A DNA stretch of 64,000 bases from Xestospongia bergquistia. Taxonomy: Eukaryota > Porifera > Demospongiae > Haplosclerida > Petrosiidae. The notes beneath the pieces were generated by a model. It searched no databases, was not told the origin of the DNA, and saw only the letters and a program-made list of their open reading frames with translations. Where the stretch lies: positions 5,069,001 through 5,133,000 of the forward strand of contig OZ014411.1 in the NCBI GenBank assembly GCA_963965975.1, written 5' to 3'. Position numbers and translations under genes: made by a program. Within the stretch, counting starts at the first letter, position 1; the number at the start of each line of letters is the position of its first letter. This document shows, in pieces, positions 54,290-64,000 of the stretch.

Positions 54290-57200
54290 ATGTCTTCTAG
54301 TAAAAGTAAGTTCGGTCCATACGTTGCTCCTACGTATGGTACCGTTCCTGCGAAGAAAGAGGAGAAGAAAGACGACACATATATTTATCCTAGTTCTGCT
54401 GAGTCAGGACCAGTCTATACCACTGGTAGTATTGTTGATTCTCGTTATGGGGTAAGTTGATGTATTATTTTATAAGCAATCGATATCTTGTTTACTTATT
54501 CTCCTTTGTTTAGCGTTTAGTAATAATTGGTCTTGTAGTAATACTTGTCATCATGTTTCTTGTAAGTAACTTTACATAACATTATATTACATTAGTGTTA
54601 TTACTGGCTTTTTTGAGCTGAGTCTAATACATGTTAAAGGCTTAAAAATCATTGTTCAGATGATGGCTTAAATCTTTATAAAAGGGATAGCTCAGAGGGT
54701 CAATGAATGCTGTTATTACTAAACCAAGATTGTCGACACAATATAGCCTTTTGTGTGTCTTTTTTCTCCCAGCTTTCTGTTTGTACTTGCCATGCTGTGG
54801 TTTGAGTGGCATTTCTTTGTTTTCATTTAGTTTGCATGTACGTTCCTTTAATAAGTTTCAGCTGAACATGATCATGTCTATAATCATTACTAATACCACT
54901 ATTCATACACTATATTATTACCTCATTATGATGGAAAAATAATCAATTAAAAAATAGATCATATTTGAGCATTTTTATACCATCTGAAACATTATTGACA
55001 AAATCATTTTTAAAGCAAGAAATCTATATTATTGATGCCCTGCCATTTTGTCCTTTGTGGGTGTGGCTTGTATTAAATGCCCATTTGCTGAACTGAAGGT
55101 CATCAATGATAGGAGAATTCTGGACCATCAAGAAAATGGTACATTTATTATGTTCTTCATTCCATTGGGTTGTTTGTTAGGGATCACAGTAATAGTATGT
55201 ACCCATTTCAGTTACAATTAAAAGGCCACAGGCACAGATATGACCTTAAGGTTAACTCTTATGTAACACATCATTTACAATGTACTTCTTTCTATAGTTG
55301 GCCCTTGCTTTCTGTATTGCTGGAGCTGTCAGATTTAAAGCACCTCGATACTTTGCTCTCATTATTAACATCATTTGTGAGTGATATTGTTTAAAATTAT
55401 ATACTGTATAGATAATTGTCACAAAAATTGCTATTCCAAACAAATCAGTAATCATTTGTCTTCAGCCTGGCATACTTTGTGTGGTCCGCAATCTTAAATT
55501 TTAGATCACATGAAAAGTACATACACAGATGTGTTTGTTTATATAACTGAGCCAATGATTATAATCACAGTAGTAGAGTACTCTGATATCTATGTTAAAA
55601 TTAACCTGAACATAGCAACAATGAATGGAGTAATATACTTGATTGCTCAAAGTTTAGCAATCTACAAAATGTTTCATAGCAGCAACAAGCTTCTTTTAAC
55701 ATTTTAGTCTTCAATAATGATGAGTAATGGTCTGATGAAGTAATGGTACACTGAATCAACTAAAACTGTTAATAATCACTTCATGCAGTAATTGGACTGC
55801 AAGGCCCTTTTTAATAACGTCTTTTCCTATTTACCATTGCTGCTGAAATTTAAATAGTGCTTATTACAATACCTCTGTGTTCTTCAGTGTACAACTAGTT
55901 TAAACTATAACAGAATAATATCATCCTCAGATTGCTTTAAAGCTACAGTTCAATGATTTTGAAATCTGATACACAGTGGGTTATTAAGAGACCTTCAAGT
56001 TTCAGCTTTGTCTTTAAATAGTTGTAGATATAGTTATTATTTATTGCAATATTACATATATAAATAGTTTTCTCTTTCTACTTTAGTGAGCTCACTTGTG
56101 ACGGGATTACTGGTAAGTTGATACTTCAATCTAACTTAGACTTGTGTAACAAAACCTTTGTGAACTGTACAATTACCCTATGTTTTCTGCTCAAATTTAC
56201 CTAATCTATCAATTGCCCCTGTTATTTTAGGCTTTGATTAAATGTCTAATTAGCTATTTTACACGAAGCTTTTATTTTTAATAGCAAGCAATCATTCATG
56301 ATTTTTTTATCAAGATTGGTCATGTACTATTTGCACTATTTGCACTTTTTGTAGACATTCTGGTCATTTAGAGGCATTCTAGCATCCTCAATGTTGTGGT
56401 ATGTCTTTGTTCAGTGTACATTTCTCTTCTTTCAATTTATTACTACGGATATATTTGCATGGTAAGGAAGTTACATTTTACAAATATAGTTTATTAGTTA
56501 CAGAGTACTGGGAACCTTTATGTAATAAGCTCTAGAACATAGCGGAAATTATTTATTTGTGTAGTTTTAAATTTTGTATTTGCCTGCCACATCTTTTTAA
56601 ATCATTTCTTATCTTAAATCATCAAATTTTAACCTAGTCCCATTTATTAAAAGTTTACACACTCGCCAGTAAGTATTAGTTAAAGCACTTCTCTGAATGA
56701 TATATTCTCAAGATATATTACATGAGGGGTGTGGTTGAGAGGTTAACACTGCATGACTTAGAGCTGTGTGCTATATGAGTATCGAGACCATATCCAGTGT
56801 ATACTATATTCCACACAGCATGAACACAAAATGGTGCTTTGTAGTGTGATCCATGGCACATCCAACCCCCATAACTAACTGTTATTGAAATCATTTCCAT
56901 ATATGGATATAGCTGGAAAGTAGTCTTTAATGTGCCCCTTTATAGTGAATAACTATAGCATTCCAGAGTTCCATGATGTCATGTACAGTTTCCATATTAT
57001 AAACAAATGCTCAAGTATGTGTTCTATAACTGAGTAAAAACAATTTAAAATAGTTGAAATGTTTTATATCAAATTATACTACAGCATGGAGTTCAAAAAC
57101 TACAAAAACGTAACTAACTTTCAATGAACTTCAAGCAATGAGGCCACACACATATTGTGTTGATAATGTAGTTTTAGTCAGCATATTTAAAATTTTATAA

Positions 57201-57400
57201 ACCACTGGTCAAACTCAATGCAGACAGACTATATATGGTAATGCTAATCACTCTCAAGACACGTAATGATAAACAACCTTCCATAAACCAGTACTGGCTC
57301 TTTCTTTATAATACTTAGATGCCTTTACTTTTTTCATTGTAGGTATGAACAGAATGGAGTCATTATTCCAGACAACTGTTCGGGAAATCACACTTGTTGA
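54290..57400 (+). CDS. Small multi-pass membrane protein (pair member P, copy B)
   Basis: Six exons in phase, 159 residues: 54290-54451, 54514-54561, 55298-55376, 56087-56112, 56355-56461, 57343-57400. Exons 1-5 are nearly identical to copy A (Leu8 to Phe, Ala12 to Val, Asn29 to Asp, Ile to Thr at the start of exon 5). Exon 6 differs: a deletion removes about ten codons and the codon after CSGNHTC is now TGA where copy A has CGA. The C-terminal lumenal tail is thus shortened to YEQNGVIIPDNCSGNHTC, keeping the first glycosylation-type sites. The model has no other lesion, so it may be functional. Confidence 0.75.
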
Positions 57401-57851
57401 GATTTCAATTGCTAGCGTCACCATGAATAATTATATCATTTGGATGTTTTTTTCTAAGGATTTTGAAAGTGTTATAACAACAAAAAGTATATATATTGTA
57501 AATTTCAAAGTAAATTTCATGGTTGAAAACAGGTCATAATGAAGTTTGCCATCCTGTCTGGCTTTGCCCTTTAAACAGACGCTTCCTTTACTTAACCACA
57601 TTCAGAAGTAATTATTCATAGTACTAGATGTCGTCTCATAATCAGTTTAACCACATTCAAAACCAGGCACCCTCAGTACAAACACTACAATTATAATCAC
57701 AGCGAGTTATTTATTTTATGTCTATATGTAAAACTAACAATGGTAATCTATCAGTATATGATAAATGATAACTATTTTGTAATACATATTCACAGCAAAT
57801 TTTATAAAGCCTGTACATGCAGTTCAGTAAAAAGTATGATCATAACTAAAA

Positions 57852-59045
57852 TCATTCGATAGGCTGCATTAAAGTCCATCCATGACCCCAGTGACATCCA
57901 TCACCAGGAAGTTCATCAACTGGTGTCAAGAGGTAGAGTGGATAGCCATTGTGGTCCAAGAAAAGACTTGGTGCTTGACGACGTATAAAGTAGCTTACAA
58001 AACTATCTGCCCATGTCATGTTTGTTTCCCATACATAGTCAGGTAGTAGAGTCCAGCTTAATCCATCAGTACTATATCCATAGGCACCACGTGTCCCTGA
58101 GAATGGTTTCAGTTGGGAATGCATAAGCATGTGATATCCTCTATTAGTTCTCCAGATGAAAGGATCTTCATTGCTCATCACCTGTCCTGGAGTGACTAAT
58201 GACGGTGGCCAGTCATCAGGCACAATCCAACCAAAGACTGGCTCTTTAGAACGAATTGTATAAGGTCCAGACCAGTGAGGTGCAGTAGCAATGGCAATTT
58301 TTTCATGTGTTCCCTTTGCTGGTGGAGAAGGCAATTGGCATTGAGTCCCACGTAAAGCCATAATAACAGTACCATTAGGAGCAAATGTTACAGAGGGACA
58401 ATTTGTTTGACAGAGCCATGATTCTCTGTCATCTGGTCCTGGCCAGGGATTAAAGAGGATTTTCTCCTTCCAAGGACCATATACACTTGAGCTCCAAGCC
58501 ATTGCTGTAACTTGATGACTGAAGTTATATGTATAGCAACCTGGTTGAAGGCATCCCTCTGACAACAAGTTGGGTAATTCACCTCCATCATATTTGATCA
58601 TATAGATAAGAACAGTCCCGTCTGGAGCACGAATTGCATGAGCCTCGTGATGAAATACAGGTAAAACCACCTCAGCAAATTTAAATGGGCCTGCTGGGGA
58701 TGGACCTTCAAGACGAACAATGGCTGTATTACAGTCATAGTTGTCAGATTCGTCTAATGGCGGGGTAGTGTGCCCTTTAGCTGTGAGAAATGCATGATAC
58801 AGATTATTCTCATAGATGATGTCACCTCCCCAGGTTGGCATGCTGCCATTGTAGTACCCATGTGGTTCTAACTGACTGGGTGACTTAAGTCTTAAGTGAT
58901 TGCACATATTTCCTTGCCATCCAGGGTCACAAACACATCGACTTTCCTTGCAGACCCCGTTAAGTGCACAATCTGTTTCGCTGCCTTCTATGCAAACAGC
59001 TGCAACTAACCTGAGGACAAGAAGGACAACTAAAACTGCTTCCAT
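57852..59045 (-). CDS. Secreted EGF + five-bladed beta-propeller glycosidase-like protein
   Basis: A single open frame of 397 codons with no intron, unusual beside intron-rich neighbours. Residues 1-17 form a signal peptide (MEAVLVVLLVLRLVAAV). Residues 18-48 have six cysteines in an EGF-like pattern. The remainder resembles the five-bladed propeller of GH43/GH32-type enzymes: MPTWGGDIIYENNLYHAFLT, HHEAHAIRAPDGTVLIYMI, VTFAPNGTVIMALRG and SNEDPFIWRTNRGYHMLMHS are repeated-blade style blocks, and the Asp/Glu residues of the second and fourth could line a catalytic pocket. The substrate is unknown, perhaps extracellular polysaccharide. Several N-x-S/T sites fit a secreted protein. The lack of introns suggests retroposition or horizontal acquisition (inference). 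A deleted copy lies at 51.9 kb. Confidence 0.85.
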   Translation of the reverse strand: MEAVLVVLLVLRLVAAVCIEGSETDCALNGVCKESRCVCDPGWQGNMCNHLRLKSPSQLEPHGYYNGSMPTWGGDIIYENNLYHAFLTAKGHTTPPLDESDNYDCNTAIVRLEGPSPAGPFKFAEVVLPVFHHEAHAIRAPDGTVLIYMIKYDGGELPNLLSEGCLQPGCYTYNFSHQVTAMAWSSSVYGPWKEKILFNPWPGPDDRESWLCQTNCPSVTFAPNGTVIMALRGTQCQLPSPPAKGTHEKIAIATAPHWSGPYTIRSKEPVFGWIVPDDWPPSLVTPGQVMSNEDPFIWRTNRGYHMLMHSQLKPFSGTRGAYGYSTDGLSWTLLPDYVWETNMTWADSFVSYFIRRQAPSLFLDHNGYPLYLLTPVDELPGDGCHWGHGWTLMQPIE

Positions 59046-59323
59046 ACTAGCATGCAGCCCCTCCCATTCAAGTTCAGTTAAACATGTGGGAGGGGCTCGT
59101 ACAGCATCGAGTAGTCATCAATAAAGTTATTAGTAGAGTCTATATCGTAGTATTGAATCATATACTTTTTGATATAAAATCATGCATAGTGCATGCTACA
59201 GAAGAGTTATTTACAGGAGGGAACTCTATAGCAGATATAATGGATCTCCATGAAACCTTACTGGGTTGCTTATGAAACCAAAACTGAAGAACTTATGAGA
59301 GTCTACTATATACCGGGTTATAG

Positions 59324-59490
59324 TTACCGTTAATGAGATTCATAAGCGTACAAGCTGCCGCCCCACAAGAGGTTGAAGACAAAATCTGCAATAAATATAA
59401 AAAGAAAGTAAAGGAGTCATGATTGCCGGTGTGTTGTAGGCCAGCGTTCTGCAATATATATAGACCTCTGGGCTGGTAGTCTCCCTTTAA
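59324..59490 (+). repeat. Dispersed repeat, copy 2
   Basis: Inverse of the repeat at 36329-36500, sharing the same four blocks. It begins exactly where similarity between the two segmental-duplication copies ends, so its insertion or an associated deletion probably removed the distal part of copy B. Confidence 0.75.
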
Positions 59491-59760
59491 ACGTGATGAA
59501 GCTGGTGTATTTGTGGGGCCCAGTTCCTGCTTACGATGACTGTGTTGACATCCCTAAGAGCTCTAATCCCATACGGCAGGTTTGAAGTTAGGGGGAAGCT
59601 CCAGCCAGGATTACCTCCTCTTTGGACGAGGGTTACCTAGCCAACGGTGGCGGTCCCAGCTAGCAATAGCAGGGAATCCTGGAGCCTAAATGGAAGCCTG
59701 AGTAGGTGAGGGATCGTTTGGGCAACACACAAGGTCTTTTTTAATAAATTTAGATTTATT
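59491..59760. other. GC-richer block of foreign composition
   Basis: Sequence including GGGGCCCAGTTCCTGC, GGGGGAAGCTCCAGCCAGG and GCCAACGGTGGCGGTCCCAG is clearly richer in G+C than everything around it. No coding frame was recognised. It adjoins the dispersed repeat and may be part of the same or another transposable element. Confidence 0.5.
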
Positions 59761-60415
59761 TTGTGGATTACGTTCTGTGTAGACAGAGTCAGAGACAAAT
59801 AGTGTTGATAGTCTTGATGTACTATTCCAAAACTAAATGCAATACTAAATGAACTACAATTGACAATTCTGTAATACTGAGTGTGACACTAAATAGTATA
59901 GTTAGAAAAAATAGTAATAAATAGTAAATAGTATTGTTGTCTGCTTGTGTCAAAATATTTGTTTTATTGTGTTAGTTTCATATTACTATTGTAAAGTATC
60001 ATTGTCTCTTTTTATGTTACAACAAATAAAAATCCTTACCTAAACACTATCAATCCACAACATGTAACTTCTACTTACATAAGAGAATGCAATAAAACTT
60101 AAAAGAAAGGGTTAAAATGTTCTCTGGCTAATATATAGCTGTGTTTGACTCTGTTAGAGGCTACCATGTGTACATAAGTGTATGGAATGCTATTGTTGGA
60201 GAAAACTTACCTTGTGTAGCAGAGCCAAGTAATACAGCTGTAATTTAATATGCTGTAGCAGTCACAAAAAATGATACTATTATTGTGATAAATTTTGACT
60301 GCTATTTAATTTCACGATTTTCCAAAATTTGTCATTTCACCAAATTTTATTGGTCGCCAATAAGTCTCGGTGTACAGTATGTCCATATTGTTACTGTAGT
60401 AATGACAATACTGAC
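59761..60415. other. Stretch downstream of the ankyrin exons
   Basis: AT-rich. A 27-base open segment at 60237-60211 between acceptor-like and donor-like sites (reads LYYLALLHK) could be another exon of the ankyrin gene. No clear stop-containing final exon was identified. Confidence 0.3.
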
Positions 60416-63400
60416 CTTATCTTTTGTGTTATGGTGTATATAACCTTCTTCTATCAATAATTTGGCTATTTGAACTTGACCTATACTAGCTGCCCAATGA
60501 AGTGCTGTGCATTTATACTAAAAAGGAGAACAATGCACTGTATTTTATCAATTAAATAATTAATTCTATAATGAACACAGGTCCTTGTTTAAATGTCATG
60601 TGGATAGAAATAAATGGGCTGCTTCCATCATCATTACATTGTCATTATATAACCACAGAAAGGGTGTGGTCACATAATTAAACATACTAGTACATTAGTT
60701 CAATGAACTAACTGCTATGTTGTGGCAAGGCTTAAAACTTGAGGTCAAAGTGCAATGAAAGCACCTTATAACGTACTTACCACATCATTAAAGTAAAGAT
60801 GAGCACCTTTTCTAAGTAAATAGTTCACTATATCAGTGTGTCCATATTGGGCAGCTAACATGATTGGAGTTGACTTTCTCTAAATAGACAGGTCAAAATT
60901 AAAAGGACATAAAGTGCCAATAATAAAAATTGTAATACTAATTTAAGCATGATTAAAATGTAAGGAATTTTATTTCCATTCTTTAATTACTTAGTAATGA
61001 ATCAAGGGTATTAGAAATGTCTTTAAATTTGGGAGGTGGGTATCCCAATGTTGTCCAGATTTGCCATCAGAATTCCTTTGGAATCCCATAATCCCATCTC
61101 ATATCCTATGGAACTATGACAGGATAGGATCTTCCTATAGCAATTTTGATGGCAAATGTATTATACTTCAGCCACTCCCTTTGTGAATAACCCAATATAA
61201 TAATATCTGTGACATATTTGTTAACACTGAGCTTGATCATTCAAAATCACTACCTGAAGTAAAGGTCACATGACTGTTATTTGATTATCATGTGACACAT
61301 GTCTCTCCTTTTAAAGGTGCCTAGTTGTTGGAGAGCATTTTAGAACAAATGAATATCAATTCAATAGAGGACTGCATGATTAGGTATTTTGATGACCTTG
61401 TCTGTTTATTTTTAGATTTTAAGCAATATACTTTAGTGATGGCATTGATATTGGCACCATGTTGAGTAAACAGAACCACAACATCTATAAGGCCATTCTT
61501 GGACACATAATGGAGTGCTGTCCAGTCATCCTGTATTAACATAATAATTATTTAAAATCTACTGATCAATTTATAGTCCGTTATTTTTGCATTTATCACA
61601 AGTAAATTAGATGTGTAAAAAGTTGCTTGAAGTTGGTAACTAACTGTGTTAAGTATTAACAAGACATACTGATCCAAATATCCCACCTCTTTATTCTTTG
61701 TAATTTCAACACAATATAGTAGGGACAAAGAAGCTAATGAAAACACAGGTTGTGAAAGTAAGAGAACTAAGCTGCATCTACTTGATAATGGTGACACTAG
61801 AAAATTACACTCTCCCCAATTTATACCTTTTTTCTCTATCTAATATGTGCCATTACTGCATGTGAAATATATTTCAAATGTCATAAGCAGGAAAAAAATG
61901 TTATTGACATGTCAAAGTACCATAATGAAATGTGAAAATTGAAATTATAGCAAATTTAATTTTTGTGAAGATTAAAATAAGACTACAGTAACCATTCACA
62001 GCAATTCTTAAATCAAGTGTTTCTTCTTACTATAGAATTTCAACAATATATTTTCCTATAATAATACACCTACCATGTCAGTCATACTGATATCAGCTCC
62101 TGCTGACAGAAGACATAGAATGATGTCTTTAAAGCCTCTCATTGAAGCATAATGAAGACTTGTAATCTTCCACCAGAAGGAAAGATATTACAATAATTTT
62201 TCCATTGTATACTTTAATATGCCAGACAGTTCTAATTGTAATATTATGATGTAGTATGTCTACATTGTTGCATATGTTCTATTGTTATATAAAAATCAAT
62301 GGTGACAAGTAAATACCCACTGACTTCTGATGATACCACAACTGTAAACTTAATTTAATTCTACCATCAATGTGCCACAATATATAATGTATGTCATTGA
62401 TTGACAACACACTTATTAAGCATTCCTTTTCAATAAAATTAATAATTTTATGATCTACTTACAAAGTCAAAAGCATTGACATGTGCTCCTTTTTGAAGAG
62501 CTTTTTGAACATTAAAAAGGTTTTCATTTTTAGCAGATCTGATTAGAAGTTGATTCTACAGAAATAAATGTAAAAGTAGATTTTATACATATATATATAT
62601 ATATTACATAGCTGCTTTTTATGTGATACAAAGGTAATATTCATGATTATTATTTGCAGATTTTAAGTTCACGATTTTTATATCACTACTTTAATTAATT
62701 AAATGTTGTTCATAATTGAATTTTGTGGCATAGCATCCCAAAAATTAATTCTAAACAAAAAATAGACTAAAATTAGGAACACACTAGTCTCATGTGCAAC
62801 ACTCATTCTAAAGAAAAAGGATCTGGTGATACTTAATAGAAATTGTTTGTCCAGACATGAGTCTCAATCACATCAGAGATTGTTACAACGCCCCACCCTC
62901 TATATGTGACATAATCTAAAAATGGAGTCTGGAAATTACAATGTTGATTCATGTCTAACAAAACAATATGACATACAGACAAAAGTTATTGTTTTATTTC
63001 TCTAACATAATGTCAGTGTTCTAAAAAAGGAAACATCTCAGTTAGTTAAACATTACTTACATAACTTAATTGTGACATTCTATCTGTCCACATATAATTG
63101 CATAGTTTTAATTACACTGCTTATACTATTGTATCACTGGAGCCTTTCCATATGAGACTACAACCAAACATATGTATTTACTGATATATAATGATCTAAC
63201 AAGCCAAGTAAGAACTGCTATAACTATAATCAATTTTCTTGTAACTAGTCTGATAATAACTATGTAGATAAACCATCAAACATTATAAATGTACTGATCA
63301 GTGATATTAAAAGCTTATATATAATAATATACTTATATCAATGATAACAACTAAACAGTTATCAACTTAATGTGTCCAACTTCTATACCTTCCCAATTCA

Positions 63401-63517
63401 AAAATAAGTAGAGTTGCTTACTAGTTTATTCTGCTCTACCTCAAGACCAGAACGTAATCGTCCACTTAATTTATTTTTTAATTCAAGAATTTGTTTAGTT
63501 ATCGTGAACACAGTTTT
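60416..63517 (-). CDS. Ankyrin-repeat protein, partial
   Basis: Six phase-0 exons: 63517-63422, 62555-62463, 62166-62074, 61530-61432, 60879-60781, 60517-60416. The first encodes a charged helix (KQILELKNKLSGRLRSG), the others one ankyrin repeat each (31-34 codons). Typical blocks are TSLHYASMRGFKDIILCLLS, TALHYVSKNGLIDVVVLF, TPIMLAAQYGHTDIVNYLL and TALHWAASIGQVQIAKLLIE. One repeat per exon, always in phase 0, is a classic arrangement that favours repeat gain and loss. The N-terminal exon with the start codon was not found and may lie in 63.5-64 kb or beyond; the C-terminal end is also missing. What is fused to the repeats, and so the function, cannot be told. Confidence 0.8.
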
Positions 63518-64000
63518 CTATTTACGTACGTACAGTGCATACGTAAATGAAAAAGTGTTCACAGGTTTACAATACTATAAGGTTTACGTTATATCAAGTA
63601 GTTCGTGCTACCATATTTCTTACTCATTATTATGACAGTAACTTTTAATTTACTAGTTTGCATTGTATAGTACAACCACTCAAGCACCTGTTATATTATT
63701 TAACTCAACCTCACAACCTTTTACAATAACAATAAAAAATAACTGCTATACTAATTTGGTCAAGAATAGTAGTGACAGTTTCAAAGGTTAAAGTAATGAA
63801 GATAATAATTATTACTACAATTACTACAGTACTATCACCTTGTATATATAAACATTTAGAATTATCATTCCATCTGTCTAGATTCTTCTAGATTCTTCAT
63901 ACCACATTAAAGCATTCAACAACATAAATATCTCCACATTCTGGCAAGCACAGAACATTTATATTTCATATATATAGTTAATAACAAAATAAACTTTGAC
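63518..64000. other. Right edge, no confident exon
   Basis: AT-rich sequence 5' of the first recognised ankyrin-gene exon. It should contain an intron or the upstream region of that gene. Nothing specific can be supported. Confidence 0.35.

Larger units (their letters stand above)
53305..59322. repeat. Segmental duplication, copy B
   Basis: Second copy of the unit at 44273-52496, in the same orientation. It begins inside the former intron 1 of member M, so exons 2-5 of that gene are not included, and ends where the dispersed repeat starts at 59324. It lacks both copy A transposons and contains its own MITE at 53866-54045. Confidence 0.9.

Overview
This looks like nuclear DNA of an animal. 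Genes are split by many short GT-AG introns, intergenic DNA is AT-rich, and the gene set is metazoan. Compact genes, very short head-to-head promoters, phase-0 ankyrin exons and lineage-restricted receptor and death-domain families suggest a sponge (Amphimedon-like demosponge); that is inference, not proof. No rRNA, tRNA, CRISPR or bacterial operon was seen.

Layout. 0.4-0.7 kb: 5' end of CFAP299 (minus), running off the left edge. 1.7-5.1 kb: a gene of an uncharacterised, possibly ADP-ribosyltransferase-like family and a decayed tandem copy. 5.4-6.7 kb: remains of two Ig-like single-pass receptors, one with a signal peptide and several lesions. 7.5-14.3 kb: a 22-exon protein (933 aa) of repeated degenerate EF-hand units. 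14.8-19.8 kb: ZDHHC6 palmitoyltransferase (plus). 20.3-26.3 kb: a complete copine (minus), head-to-head with 26.4-29.7 kb: a B3GAT-type glucuronyltransferase (plus). 29.8-36.0 kb: a coiled-coil protein resembling TNIP/optineurin (plus), with a MULE transposon in intron 1 and a small fold-back retroelement carrying a hammerhead-ribozyme-like core in intron 7. 36.3-37.7 kb: a dispersed repeat and a second MULE remnant. 40.1-59.3 kb: a recently duplicated locus. 60.4-63.5 kb: part of an ankyrin-repeat gene (minus).

The duplicated locus is the most interesting part. Two small multi-pass membrane proteins with matching exon architecture (105/48/76/26 and 162/48/79/26 coding bases) are transcribed divergently from a promoter of about 100 bp. 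A unit from 44.27 kb to about 53.3 kb was duplicated in tandem, giving a second pair and two copies of an intronless secreted EGF plus beta-propeller glycosidase-like gene. The copies have diverged instructively. Copy A gained a 775-bp TA-flanked DNA transposon and a 2.1-kb hAT element, and its glycosidase gene lost about 890 bp with a templated inverted insertion at the junction. Copy B kept the intact glycosidase, gained a roughly 180-bp MITE, shortened the C terminus of the plus-strand membrane protein, and has only exon 1 of the minus-strand partner. Copy B therefore shows the empty sites for both copy A transposons.

All gene models were spliced by eye. Exon phases were checked by counting and agree in every complete model, except the first gene after CFAP299, where one junction does not fit.
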